Assembly: GCA_051294375.1 (NCBI GenBank)
Contig: CM119265.1
Span: 15,990,896-16,054,895 of the forward strand
Direction of reading: 5' to 3'
Source: Paraspadella gotoi
Lineage: Eukaryota > Chaetognatha
Length of the DNA stretch: 64,000 nucleotides
Shown: one piece after another, positions 44,167 through 57,065 of the stretch
Numbering within the stretch: the stretch's first letter is position 1
Layout of the letters: the number at the start of each line of letters is the position of its first letter
Made by a program: the position numbers and the translations under genes
The notes under the pieces: model-generated
The model's database searches: none
What the model saw: only the letters and a program-made list of their open reading frames with translations
What the model was told of the DNA's origin: nothing

Positions 44167-47100
44167 TCATTGGTTTATTTCCCATCCTTTAGAAGCGCAC
44201 CATTCATACGCATTTATAAAGATCTTCATCCACGGAGATTCCATCTTGTCGTCGACCTTTCTGTCAATCCAGGGCCACTGCCTCCAAAGGGTACAGCGCT
44301 CCGGATGAGGCATGAGGGCCAAGTGGCGCCCGTTAGGTGAGACGACTCCAGTGATTCCACGTGGTGATCCGTTGGGATTGTGCGGGTACGCCTCAGTTCC
44401 CACGCTGTCTCCAGGGGCCACGAATTGGAGACAGGCAAGCGAGTTAGATTGAAGTTTGTCCAAAAAAGACTCAGGATCTGAAGGGTTATGGTTGCTTCAC
44501 AGGTCACAAAACGAATGTCCAAGTTTAACAGGGCAGTAATTTGAATTTCAGAGCTAACCGTTTTGAACGACTTGAAGGCGACCCTCCCCGTGGGCAACCC
44601 AAACGCCGAGGCGCCAGTTGTCCATTCCCTTCAACAATATCGAAGGCGATGGGTTGATTTGGACGCAGGAAAACCGTGATTCGAATCGACCGCTGGTGTA
44701 AGAAAGGCTCTAGATTAACGCTTAAGTGAAAAAAAAAATTTATTGCACTTTTTTGTTTACCTGTGGTTGTGAGTATACCGTAGAGGTTTCGATGCTTCCA
44801 TATCGAGTCGGGGCGGTGAATTTTCTTTATCGAATTCGTCGTCTTCCAAATCTCCTATCCATCCCAACAGCGCCATCAGCTGACATCCATTGCAAACTCC
44901 CAGTGAAAAGGTTTCCGGTCTGAAGAAAAGACGACAGAATTGGTTGACATTCATGACCGGTTCTTTTTATTTGTACTCACCTGCTGTAAAAACTTTCAAA
45001 TTGTATCCTGGCTATCGGATTCGCCAAAATCGTGGCGGCCCAGCCCTTTGCTGACCCAAAAACGTCCCCGTAGCTGAATCCGCCTACAAAGGCGAGCCCG
45101 ATGAAGTCCTGCAGCGAGACGCGTCCAGAAACGATGTCGGTCATTGTCACGTCGTAAACAGCAAATCCCACTGTTTTAAAGGCGGCCGCCATCTCTCTAT
45201 CTCCGTTACTCCCTTCTTCTCTAACAATAGCGACATTGAAAGTATTGTCGGTGACTGTAGAAAGCTCGGAAGGCATTCTCCATTCTTCGTCCCATCTGTA
45301 TCGGATGGCGGGGAGATCGGCATCGAACATGGCGGCTTCTTGGTCAATGCATGTTGGATTGGCCTGAAGGCGGTCGAGTGTCAATGATGTTGTTTCCCAC
45401 GTGCGTCTTAAAGATGACAAAGAGTGGCTCAACACGCGCACTCCGTTTAATGACACAGACACCATAGCCTCCTTAATAGGATCTGTGACCGTCCCGATGA
45501 GTTTCGCTGAAATACTTGCTTCTTCAAACTTTCTGACGACGGCTTCCATTTTATCAGATTCAACTTCTAAAATGAGACCAGGCTCTTCCGAAAATATTTC
45601 TTTCCAGTCATTCTCGCTGGATTCAAGGTTGATGTCGAGAGAAATCGAATGAGCAGCAAATGCCATTTCGAGGATGGTGACGATTATTCCTCCGTCACTT
45701 ATGTCGTGCCCTGCTAAAATGTCTTCGTTTTCAATGAGATCCTGCAGGAAAAAAAAATGTAGCTGATGGAATCGAAAGCACGTTTATCGTTTTCTTCAAA
45801 GTTGTAATTCACCTGCATAATTTCAAAAGTTCTTTTTAAGGATTCCGAGTCATCCAGGTCAGGACAATCATTTCCCAATTGTTTGTAGCATTGAGCTAAT
45901 GCGGTTCCTCCAAGTCGTCGCTTGCCTACAAAATAATTAGTTTATACATACATAATTTTGAATTTCCATTATTAAAAATATTAATTATCACCATTTCCCA
46001 GATCAATGTGAAGGACTTGTGTTTTTCCTATTTTTCCTTTAAATTCTGGCGTCAGTTTTTTCGTGACGTCTGGCACTGTTGTATATGCACTGATTACGAG
46101 AGCACCAGGCGCCTTCACTGTCTTTTCCCTTACTCTTGCCGCCATACTCAATGAATCTTTACCCCCATCAATTGCAATTCCAATGTTGTTCATTATTTGA
46201 CACATCGCTTCACAGGCACGAACTAATTTAACTCCTTCGCCCTCCAATTTTGCCGGCCACATCCAGTTAGCGCTACATTTGATGTCTCTTAAGGACGTCA
46301 CTCGGACCATGGACATTGAAAGAACTGCTTCCGTAACAGCTAATCGTGCTCCCGCGGCAGGATTGATTAAAGTCTTTATGGGTTGCTCGCCAATCGTCGT
46401 AGCCGCACCGCAGAGGTCAAAGTGTGAGAGGCAGACAAGAGCAAAGTCGGACAGTGGAGTATGATGGGGACCGACGCATTGTTGCTGAGCCACCAATCCA
46501 GTGACTGAACGATCTACTTTATTTGTAAGAAATCTTTTGGAACCCACAGTTGGCAGTTTCAAGACTCGATCTAAAGCGTCTTCAATTCTCAAATCCTGCT
46601 GAAAATCAAGAGGTAAGAGTTCTTCTCTCAAGCTCGAAAGGTCGAATTGCTTGGGAGGCATGTCGCCGAGAATTTCACCTAAGCTCAAGTTTACAGGATC
46701 TCCTCTATCATGCGATGGGTCACTGCTCTGCCTCCGTTTCGTCGGGGGTGAATTAGTCAATGAGTAAACTTGTTCGTCTTCATCAAAATCTTTCAAAACG
46801 ATTTGTCCATCTCCTGTCACCTTGCCTACTACGTCGACTGCGCATTTCTCCCTTTTTGCCATTTGCTGAAGGAAATCGACATCAATTGGGTCAACAAGAG
46901 CGGCGTTGCTTTCTTGATATTCTGCCCCCCAGATCTCTTGTACCGAGATCGAATTGTCTCCGGTAGAGAATTTGGAAGCATAAACTATGCCTCCACCATT
47001 CTCCCCTTCAACGATCTCTTTTAAAACATTACCGTTTCCCCCCGCTCCTTGATCGTGAATAGATTTTAATGGGTTTTTTATTTGGTCAGTTTGAGCGTAG

Positions 47101-48856
47101 GCTCGTTCCGCACAAGATCTTATGATGCGGTTCATCTTTTGTTCCATTTCGGGATCCCCTCGTTGGACAGCTCCGAAATCAAGGTCGGTGGAATTATCTC
47201 CTTGTATTGTTATTGAAGATGCGGCACCGCCACCCATTCCGATTCTGTATACTGGTCCCCCGACCTTCACAATGCTGTCTCCGGGTTTAGGTGGATCCTT
47301 TTTTGTATTATCCCTTAAAATAGTTCCAATACCTCCTGAAAACATTATCGGTTTTATCCATTCCCGACGGTTAGAAACTTCACTGCTGGTCTGGTGTTCT
47401 TGAAATTTGATCATTTGCCCGAATGATCTGGAAAAACCTAATATTAAAGGCTCTCCAAATTTATTTCCATAATCAGAAGCTCCATTGGAAGCCTGAATAA
47501 TAATTTCTAACGGAGAAGAAAAGTTACAAGGGTATTCTGTTTTATCTTCCCATGGCAGATCAAAACCTAGAATGTGAAGATTACCAAAAGCATAGCCAGC
47601 GGTACCTGCAATTGGTAAGCCTCCTTTTCCAACTGCCTGAACATCTCTCAGACGCCCACCAGTTCCAGTTGCTGCCCCAGGAAAAGGAGCAACCCCAGTT
47701 GGAAAATTGTGTGTTTCTGCAGTAAATACAACATCCGTTTTAACCGGTCTTGATCGCTCTAATTCATATGCACTAGAAGAAAAAGATTTTGGTCCTAGAG
47801 CCTTAACGTCAAATCCGTTGATTGCCGAAGAATTATCAGAAAACGCGATTACGTTATTCTCGTTGGAAAATTGTTTTGTCGATGCAACAAGTTTAAAAAG
47901 GTTGGTCGGTAAAGGTTTCCCATCTATATTAAGATTACCTTTAAAAAACCAATGGCGAGAATGTTCGCTGTTTGATTGTGCAAGATCGAAACATTCGACA
48001 TTGGTGGGATCACGTTTTAGCTTGTCCCGAAACAGAGTCAGGTAGAAATCAAGGTCCCATTTATCCCATGCCAGACCGAGATTATTGTTTGCTTCTTCAA
48101 GGGCTTTGCGGCCAAGATCTAAAACAGGAATTGAATACCAGGGTTCTCTTTGCAACCCAGGTATGGAAAACGTTTCCAAAGGCTTGTCATTGATCGTTTC
48201 TGTCATTCGGTCATAAAGAATTTCGTTTATTTTGGCTATATTCTTTGGTGAAAAAACTTTGCTGGAATTTTGCGTATCGGTTGAATACGTAAATTTGTAT
48301 CTTATAGCTCGTTCCAATCGTTTAACTTTGTGAATTCCAATTGCATGACAAATGCTAACAGCGTTTGTAGAAAAAGGAGTAGAAAACGACAACCTTGGAC
48401 CAACTTCAATAACGACGGTTTCGTCGTTCTGAGAAAAAGGAATTTTACTTAATCTGCTTCTTAAACCCAGATGCGTTTTTCTTGATTTGAGACAATCGGG
48501 CTCTAATATCAGCCACGATAACTTATCAATAACATCGTTAAAATAGAGCTCAATGTCTTCCGGATCGTCAAATGCTTTTTCATCGAGTTCAACATAATAG
48601 CAAAACTCGGTCTTCAAAGTTAAGCTAAAACTTTCGTTATTTATTCTGACAGGAGAGATGGTGGTTTTGTCTATTTCGCCTTCTCCATCATAGCCAAGCA
48701 GTTGAAAAACCTAATTAAAATGTGAGCGCTGAATAGTCTTTAGAATTTGACATTTTATTCATTAGTAATTCATACCTGTTGCAATAGTTGAGTTTCTTTG
48801 GAAATGGCCAGTCCTGGAGTTACGTAGAGAGGAAGCAAAGGAATTTTTGTTTCCAT
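44167..48856 (-). CDS. PFAS: Phosphoribosylformylglycinamidine (FGAM) synthase
   Basis: ATP- and glutamine-dependent conversion of FGAR to FGAM, step 4 of de novo purine synthesis, cytosolic. Seven exons on the minus strand: 48856-48776, 48710-45992, 45925-45813, 45741-44981, 44919-44761, 44692-44559, 44477-44167. All phases close, giving 1425 residues, slightly longer than the human enzyme (1338). Seen: N-terminal PurS-like region; AQSNSEHSRHWFFKG; TAETHNFPTGVAPFPGAATG; the synthetase dimer with MGGGAAS and DQGAGGNGNVLKE; AHDISDGG-type second half (HDISDGGIIVT); glutamine amidotransferase with catalytic Cys in LGVCNGCQL (about 1234), WVAHGEGR, NPNGSP and His/Glu in MPHPER (about 1380/1382). 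One exon is 2.7 kb, unusually large for this window. The gene is head-to-head with FIP1. All key residues I can check are present. Confidence 0.97.
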
Positions 48857-49858
48857 TTTAATTTTAAAACATTAAAATAAAATCAGATTAGTGGTGATGC
48901 TACGTTGAAGTCGATCGGTTGTGAATAGGAAAAAAGACTTTGTTTCCTCCTTGGCTTTAGCGGCTTATCAGGATAAGGGTGAACCCCTGTGATAGCTTTT
49001 GAGAATCCGATTCATAACCTCCAGATATAACCGAGCGTGTTTAAACTTGTTTTACTGCCGAGAAATAATCAAAGACATTCTGGCCTTTACGAAGATCATT
49101 AAACCCATGCCAAAACAGTTCAGCAAGAGCAATCACTCATACCCTGTTAAGATAAGAATTTCATAAATTATAATAAGGCGGGAGATCTAAGAGAAGAAGC
49201 AAGACTTTTAACATAGAGGTTTTGCGACGACCAATCAGAATAAAGCTTTTAGGGCGACCCGAATCATCAGGTGAAGTCAACCAATCAACAGATGCTACAT
49301 TTTTCGGTGTAGAAGTTACCCGCTCTCTGCGGCATAAAATTCCTACTAACCTCTGGATGACCTCTATAGTCTACATTGCCCCTTAAAAAAATTTACGTAC
49401 TATTTAACTATTATAACTATTTAACTATAAAAAATTATGTACTATATAACCTACTATAATTGACCTAAAAGAGAGCTAAAATTATTTTCAGTCAGCCATC
49501 CTTTTTAATGTCGTTTGCTTATTTTCTCCATGGATTTTTTTGGATATTTTATGATTTTCTTTGGTTGTATGAAATTTTGAATTTTTTTAACGTTCAGTAA
49601 CTAAATTTAAAATAAAGTTTTAGGTGTGTAAAATCTAATTTATAATGATTTATCTATGTTTTCTAATCAGGTTTTGTCACACTTTACCCTTCTCAGCTTA
49701 ACTTTCCTCAGATACTGCTTCGCAGGCGAGAAGAAAACAAAAGATTTTTGCGCCTTGCTCGTTGCGCCACCTCTGCTAATTTCGGCAGATGATCCGAAAA
49801 GTGTGTCTCCTGCTCGAAAACGTTTTCTATTCTTTACAAAATCCCCGTTGTTACCGTC
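48857..49858. promoter_or_regulatory. Head-to-head intergenic region of PFAS and FIP1
   Basis: About 1.0 kb separates the two divergent ATGs and must contain both promoters. It is moderately AT-rich. I do not see a clear TATA box or CpG block. The plus frame at 49656-49868 lacks family similarity and is probably 5' UTR or chance. Confidence 0.45.
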
Positions 49859-52163
49859 ATGGAAGTGAATGACAATTCCGCTGACGTCTCTATGTCAGAA
49901 GAGCTGGATCCGGCGCAAAACGATTCCGACGAAGCGCAGCCGGAAGCGCCGAGTAACGGTATATAGAACAACGCGTCTTTTGAATTCCAAATTTAAACAC
50001 TCGTTACTTTTTTTTCTCGTCTCGGTTCGACAGGCCAGAGGATGGACGAAGCGCGACCCGAAGGTGCGGAGGAAGAGGCGGACGATGACGACGACGACGA
50101 CGAAGACGACGACGGAGTTAAAGTGACGATCGGCGAAATAAACTCGTCGCCGGCGACCGGCGCCAACTTTCGCAACCGATTCGCCAAGGGCGCCGCGGGT
50201 GCCAAGGGCGCCGTCGACAACGGCGAAGTCGTCGAGAAGCAAAAGACGACGATCGACATCGACGCCGAAGGAAACATCGGCGGGATTCCGGTCGGTTTAG
50301 TTGAGATGATATGGTGAAGAAGGGGGATGTTATGAGTTGTTGCGGGGGATGCTATCATGATAACGATTTTTTGCGTATTTCAACATAATCTAGCGTTGCT
50401 GCTAATGTTTAATTGAATTTAAACGAATTGAATTAATTAAAATGAGAGCGACCGTTTGATTTATTAAATTCGATTGATTGTTGGAAAATTATTGATTGAG
50501 TAGAACTAATTTTTAGTTAATGATTGATTGAGCTCTGGCAATGTTTTATTTTTATTTTCGATGATTGATAATAATTACTTTTTTAATTTATTTTTATGTT
50601 TGATTTATACTAATTTGTTTATTCGGGCTAATAAACAATTGTTTTAACAGGTCAAAGATTTCGACGTGGACTCCATCGCCGACAAGCCTTGGCGAAAACC
50701 TGGGGCCGACATCACCGATTACTTTAATTACGGTTTCAACGAAGAATCATGGAAGGCATATTGCACCAAACAACAAGTACAGTGTCGTGTATAAAGACGG
50801 GCTTGCTTTCATTCATTATTCTTTAAACGAAGCTCAAACTCCTTTCGTAGAGTCTCCGCGTCGCTAATGGACTTCCCGCCATTGGACATCCGAACTTCGC
50901 TCCGGAAAAAGAGTCTCTGCTTGTTGAGCCGTTGGGGAAGAAGCCCATGGTTATCGACATGGACAAGATTCGTGAAAAGTTCAACATTCTTGGCGACAGA
51001 AGCAAAAACATTAAAAAGAGGGACCTTCCTCCTATGGTAAATTTTGAAACATTGTATTTTGATTTTATACTTGTATAGTTAATTTTTTAAAATTCTTTTT
51101 CTAGCCTCAACCGACTGGTCATGTTACGAATTCGATCGCTGTAATTGGCGGCTCGGACTCAACCTCCCGACGCCAACCCCTACCCAATGACGGTTCGATC
51201 CCGACGCTCAGTTCCAAAACCGACGCCGCGCCCATCAATCCACTGGGAATCGATCTCTCTCAGCCCCCGCCAGGATTCCCCACCGGTGCCGCCGTTCCCC
51301 CAATGCCTCCGACGGTGGCTTCCGCCGCGGCAGCCGCTTTCCCGCCCGTCGATTCGACCTATTTCGCCCCCAACATCCCGCCCTTCGGTGCTCCGCCCTT
51401 CGACCCATTCGTGACTGGCGCCGCCCCGGTTGGAGCCTTCCCGCCTCCAATAGGCTTGCCCCCGGGTTCTACAGCGCCTTCTGGCTGGCAAGCTCCACCT
51501 TCGGGTCCACCTCCGTTGGGTTACCCGGTGGCTACAGTTGGTCAGACTGCCCCGAGACCACTAAGTCCCGCAGTTAAAGAGGAGGAACGGGAAGATGAAG
51601 AAAGGAGAGAGCATCGTCGGCGGGGTCACTCGCATCATAGGGATTCGAGTGAGTTTTCGACTACAATTATGAGTTGAAAAAGATATAATATACTTTATAC
51701 ATGTAATATGTATAAAATATGTAAATATGGCATATGCTTGTTTTGTTATTGTTAGCATTTTTATTCGGTATTGCCAAATGGTTCGGAAAGCAATCTCGGG
51801 TCTAAATCCAGTTTTTTCCTTCTTACTACTACTATAATAATAATAATAATAATAATAATAATTTTTATATTGGTTGTACCAATTTCATAACGATTACTTA
51901 TTTAGCCTTTCGCTCCCTCAGGCTCCCGTCATAGATCCCCGCCGGAGGAACCTTCCAGCAACAGGTCCAGATCTCCCTCACGAAAGGAAAAGCACAAGGA
52001 CAGAGAGAGAAGCGAAAAACGGGACAAGGACAAAGAGAGAAAACGAGGCTCAGGAGAGGAAGAGAGGGACTCCGGAAGTCGTCACAAGAAAAGTAAGAAG
52101 AGCGACCGGGACAAGGAGCACCGGCGAGAAGACCAAGTCGAAATCAAGAGAGAACCAGAATGA
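49859..52163 (+). CDS. FIP1L1: Pre-mRNA 3'-end processing factor FIP1
   Basis: Subunit of the CPSF complex that links poly(A) polymerase and U-rich RNA to cleavage/polyadenylation; nuclear. Six exons: 49859-49958, 50034-50290, 50651-50776, 50851-51036, 51105-51648, 51922-52163, giving 484 residues in frame. Seen: an acidic N-terminus with a poly-Asp/Glu run (about 48-62) and VKVTIGEI; the diagnostic FIP1 motif in exon 3 ([20 protein letters not shown], then SWKAYC); a Pro/Ala/Gly-rich middle; and a C-terminal RS/RD-like region ([20 protein letters not shown] and following) as in animal FIP1L1. It is shorter than human FIP1L1 (594). The 3' end lacks an obvious AATAAA close by. Confidence 0.95.
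51836..51862. repeat. (TAA/AAT)n microsatellite
   Basis: A short trinucleotide run within the last FIP1 intron. Confidence 0.9.
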
Positions 52164-53231
52164 CCTTTTTGCCCTGTCCTTTTTTGATTGGTTACTTTGT
52201 GTTCTCATCGTGTCTCCCGGTACTTTTTAGGATTTCAGATTAGTGTGACAGAGTACATATTCTACAATTGTCGAATTGTAATATTGGCAGAATTTTGATT
52301 CGGCGACACGATGCGGACTACACAATAGAAGTTAAGATGTATATCCTATTGCTTGCGTCGTGTTCATTCCGTTCATTTTTAATTATAGAAAATTATCAAT
52401 TAGTGTGTTATTTATTTATTTCCGTCTGTATTCGATGGTGTGCCTTAAGTGACTACGAAATGATTATTGATACTCTGAAAGAAGATTATTTCAGTTACGC
52501 GGTGCAGAGCATCTTAATGACTAGCCACAGTAGCCACAGTAGCCACACCCATGCGGCCTCCTGGTGGCGGATAGTCAGGGGATTTTTCTGTCAGTTCGAG
52601 TGCGATCCAAAACGTTTAATTGGGCGCGAGGCTGTCCGGCTCTAAGATAACTAAAATTAGTAACCTTAGCTAGTAATTAATTTTGTTCTCAAGATATTGT
52701 ATGCTTGGCGACGCTTCCGTTTTGGTAATTGGTAATTCCAGTTTTGAACCGAGTTATTGTAATTTAAGAGCTTTAGCCTCGTCCTTCTATTTGAAGGTCA
52801 GGTATGAAAGGTGAGGTAAACCTTAATTATTATTTCGAGTTTTACTGGATATTGAACGCGATTTTGCTGAATAAAAAATTAAATTTCAAGGTCAATGTCA
52901 ATGATCTCGATTTCAGTTCGAAGTTAGCTGTCGATGCAAAAACATCAAAATATAGTGACGGAAAATACCGAGATGCTGAAAATACTTTTAGGTTTAAGGT
53001 TTAAGTTTTGAGATGTATTTGTTTAAAATTTACTATCCCTTATGATGATCAATATTAAATGAAATGTCCATCTTTCATCGAAATTATTTTGTCCAAACCG
53101 GTTTATCGCCGAACGAGTTTTCCGAAATTTCTACAAACGAGATTTAACGAGCTGCGTCCTTAACTCGAGCCAATTTAAAGTGTTTAAATAATATCTTTTT
53201 AAAAATTGAATATCTCTCGCGAAATTCGCTG
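52164..53231. other. FIP1 3' UTR and intergenic region
   Basis: AT-rich. Contains a triplicated TAGCCACAG near 52522-52548. The frames at 52268-52645 and 52804-53004 have no homology I recognise. Confidence 0.45.
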
Positions 53232-55348
53232 ATGGAGCTACAAATTGGTGTTTTGCTCATTTTGATGGCTTTTTCTGGTAAGTGTTGCCGTTGGTTAAAC
53301 GAAAGATCGTACACATTTTAATTTCAATTCGTTAAATTTTCAGAAACTTATTTAACATTTTTAACAAATATTCGGGTGAAAATATTCCGTTATTTTGGCT
53401 TTTTATCAATTCTGACTTATATGATAACAGCGGGGAAGCCAACGACGAAGAGAGAAACCGAGCAACGTTTGGCGCAACGTTTAAAAAACGTTTTTGATAT
53501 TCGTGCAATTTACAAAGGTAGTGAGCATGGTAATTTTATTCTTAAAGACGTTTCTGGTATGTTTAATAATTAATTCAACCAATCAGGGACTGTAAGAGGA
53601 ATTACGGGCCCATCGACTGGCCCCCTGGCCGGCCTCCCCCCGCTCTCCATGTTTTTAGTTTTCGATTACCGACTTTCTGCCTTGAACTTTTACTGTTTTA
53701 CTGAAACTTTTTTTTAAATCACAATTATTCTGCCTCTCTTGTCTGAGCGAGGGGTCTAAATTTGTTAAACTTTCTGACTAGATGAGATACGGTTATATAA
53801 TATATATAAATATATCACAATCATTTTGCCTCCTCTTTTTTTCTTCTTTTCTTTCTTTCTTTTTTTCTCTCTTCTGAGGGGCGAGGGTGTCCCCCCTCTC
53901 GTCGCCCCTGCGACCAATATCAAATTATCCATTTATTTATTAAATAAGCGGTAAAATTTTACATTCACTGTTTAAGATCTTCCGGTCTTTTTTTTTCTTT
54001 TTATGACCACAAACGTGAAAATAATTTCTTCCACGAAAAAATGAGTTATTAAATCTTTTAATATTAAATTGTTTTTCGGATATTACCCCAACCACCCTTA
54101 ACCCGAACTACCCCTTACAACATCTACCCCTAACCCTAATATCCCCAAACCTTAACTACCCATAACCACCCCTAACCCTAACCAGTAACCACCCCTAATA
54201 CTAAACACTCCAAACATCGGGGTTTGATAAATAAATAAATAAAGTAAATTTTTACGGGTAAAATTTAACTTTCGTCGACCGGGATTTTGGCGTCTTTTGA
54301 ACAACTATTTAAAAATATTTATTTTTGTAAACAATTTTTAAAATATTATTAACCTAACTCTAAACCTTTTTAACCCAAGCCACCTTTGAGTTTATCCCTA
54401 AACCCCCTTAACCCCAGTTGGCGAAAGTAAAATTATGCCAAAAATGGTAAGTTCGAATAAAAAATAACCGATTGTCAGCCTATGGTGGTTTAAGTCCTCC
54501 TTCACTCTGTACCAGATAATGTAAAATACTCTCTCACAATCTCGTTCAATCACTTCCTCAGTACCTGGCTTCCCTATCAATTGAAGTGGTATGATATTTC
54601 AAAGAATGAATTGATGCATTTGTCACTTTTATGTGGTTGCCCTCTAGGACCTCCAAAACGTTCGCAGGGCGCGTCTCAGGTCGCCAAAGTAATGATAGAT
54701 GACAGTGGCAATCGCAGCGATACAAACAATAGGAATCCCGTAAAAGGGCTGGAAAACAATCTGGAAGTTAAAAAACAAATCGTGGAGAAACTCCCGGTCG
54801 TTGGAAAAGATAACCTCACCGATTTGGTAGATGCCGAAAACAGTAATGGGGACAAAGACGGAGAGAGAATAGGCGAGGGCGAGGTTCAAGTTCTCGTCAA
54901 TCTGTCCGGAGACGTCATTGAAGCAACTTGTCTCGACGGTGACGGTTGCAACCAAATCAAAGCCAACGCGCAAAGCCTTTACGATTTAGTGAGTTGTCAC
55001 TTGCTTCCGCACTTTAAATTTTTTTTTTCTGGGAATTTGTTCTATACAATAGCTTAGATAATCCCCCCCACAAAAAAAAAAACAAACAAAAGACTTTAGA
55101 ACTAAATATCGGAGTGAGACTAACACCTTCACGTCCATAATACAATTCGTCTTTTTGATGTATTATTTAATTTTTTATCTCAGGTTTGTCATCACAAATC
55201 GAACATTCTTCAAGGATGGAAGAATCAAGGCTGGTCTTTGTGTGAAAAGAACTCCCCACCCAGTTCGACAAAAGAGGCGTGCGAGTTGTATCCAATGAGT
55301 TATTATTGTTGCAAATCTTGCAAACGAATTTTGGCCGGCTTACGTTAG
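53232..55348 (+). CDS. Small secreted eight-cysteine protein, family not recognised
   Basis: Four exons with canonical GT-AG sites and closing phases: 53232-53277, 53431-53517, 54648-54988, 55184-55348; 212 residues. The N-terminus (MELQIGVLLILMAFS) is a signal peptide. A hydrophilic, charged stretch follows with dibasic KR at 22-23. The first 138 residues lack Cys; eight Cys then lie at 139, 145, 160, 178, 191, 200, 201 and 204. The C-terminal YYCCKSCKR end resembles the CC-x-x-C ending of PLAC or other small extracellular modules, but spacing does not let me assign it. No TM follows, so secretion is likely. The model rests on splice signals and frame only; the 1.1-kb intron contains telomere-like repeats. 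Confidence 0.6.
54082..54210. repeat. Degenerate interstitial telomere-like (CCCTAA)n
   Basis: Recurrent ACCCCTAACC, CCCTAACCCTAA and CCACCCCTAA units. A weaker block follows at about 54345-54420 (ACCCCCTTAACCCC). It lies in an intron of the eight-Cys gene. The metazoan telomere repeat is TTAGGG, whose complement this resembles. Confidence 0.65.
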
Positions 55349-56857
55349 ACGAAGCAAAACCAGCGCCTGACTTGAATTATGAGATTAGAAACCAAATCGT
55401 TCTTTGTCTTATACAGACTATTATAAATGCTATTACGGAATACGTTGAATTGTATATATAGTTTTTTTCCTAGACCGCGGTATGATTTTGTGGAACGTTT
55501 TAATAGACTTAGCCTATCTTGCCTATTTTATAAATAATCTAAAGATTATTTATTTATTCAAAAAAATGTAGCTTAGTAATTTTATTTTTCACACTAAGTA
55601 TTTAAAATCCGTTTTTAGTCTAGCCTACTTAAAGATATACTTTAGGAAATAGCTAAATATATTTTTAGAATTTTTATCATTCGCACTTTCTGTCAGCGAT
55701 AAAATTGTTGTGATTGTATTCTTAATTTACTGAGATCCTCTTGATCTAGTTCACTTTACCGATTAGCCAATGGCGCCTCGTATCGGGGCCTTCTCTTCCC
55801 CTAATCACGCCACACTCTATGTACGGACGTTTTTTCTCTCCCGGCACGCGTTCTCGCGTCGTACCGCTCTCGCTCTCACTTCCCCCATATTTGCGCTCGC
55901 TCGCTCGCTCGCTCGCGTTGCTCTGGGAACGCTGGGATAGTAAGACAGTTTCCAGGGCGGCGCGCGCGACGGCCTCGTTTTTCGTGAAGTACGTGAAGGC
56001 GACGAAAATAAAGGAGCGCGACCCAACGTCGTGTCCAATACGAGAGAATCTTCATTCGCACGCTCAAAATTTATTTATTTTTGAAAATATCTTTTTTTTT
56101 TAAAAATAATGTGATAAATTTAGAAATTGGAAATTTAATTTTAAATCACTAGGCTCTGTCCCCAAACCTAATAAGTTAGATGGTCGCGACGAAACGCACG
56201 TTGCTTTCCGCCGCTGCGTCGTTTCCGTTGCAGCTGCGAACGCTGCCACTTAGACGCTGCCGCTGCATCTCTCCCCATTCGTCTTCGCTTCCAGTCCACA
56301 CCTAGACCTCAGTCCTACGCCGTTCATTTTTTTTTAATGAATTTATCTCCGCAAAAATTCGTTAAATTGAAAAGTATTTTCAAAACGACTGCATTCTGTA
56401 TGCACCAAGTAACGTATAAGTCTCCCTATACTACACAGCAACTGAAGTGTATAAGCACAGTTTTATTTCAGCATATTTATTCCATTAAAAAAATCACTTT
56501 TTGGACAGTAGTGTTTTTTTGTAACTATTGTATATTATACAAAAGTTAAAAATTATACGATGTATTTATATATAGGAACTGAAAAATCGCGGGAAATTAT
56601 GGCCTATTTACGAATTTTCTTTTACGTAATCTTTATTTAATGTTATCTGGACAAAATCAACTAGATCTTTATAATTGTCTTTATAAATGTCTTGATATTG
56701 TCGTAATTGAAATTCTATTTAATTGTACTATGCGACAAATAATTTGTTTCATTCCTCAACCTTGTTTTTTTGTATTTTTGTTATCGAAGCTGCAATTTTT
56801 TTTTTCTTTCTTTCATCTCGTATTTGTTTTTTTTCTCAAACATCATAACTTACTGGT
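55349..56857. other. Intergenic, no gene recognised
   Basis: AT-rich, with a GC-richer patch at about 55770-56010 including a (GCTC)n run (55891-55915) and another at 56170-56300. The open frames over these patches are simple-sequence translations. Confidence 0.45.
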
Positions 56858-57065
56858 GAAGAGACAGTAATTATTGATATGTGTTAATGACAGAACCGTT
56901 CAATATAAGCAGTCCCTGAGCTTCGGATCAGGCTGTAACACCATGTTACAGGCGGGTTAAGCGCCCCGTCCCTCTTAACTGCTGGGCGGACACCGGACTA
57001 GAACCCCGGACCTTTGGGTAGGGAGGCGAATGACTTGCCTCCAGCACCAATGGCCGCTGATGAAC
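56858..57065 (-). mobile_element. tRNA-like SINE within a dispersed repeat
   Basis: On the minus strand, TTGGTGCTGGAGGCAAGTC (57050-57032) resembles a pol III A box (TGGTGCTGGAGG). GGTTCTAGTCC (57005-56995) resembles a B box (GGTTCGANTCC), at tRNA-like spacing. The outer parts (56858-56923 and 57050-57065) match 14798-14887, which lacks this middle. It is not a functional tRNA: the fold is incomplete and the arms do not pair well. Confidence 0.6.

Noticed and set aside
52268-52645. 125-residue plus frame after FIP1
   Set aside because: Probably FIP1 3' UTR; no family similarity and no splice context.
54644-54973. Hydrophobic 109-residue frame on the minus strand that looks like a membrane protein
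   Set aside because: It is the antisense of exon 3 of the plus-strand secreted protein. That exon has splice sites and phases that close, whereas the minus frame has neither supporting exons nor a known family.
56995-57050. Functional tRNA gene on the minus strand
   Set aside because: A- and B-box-like sequences exist but the acceptor and D/T arms do not form a cloverleaf by eye; a SINE fits better.
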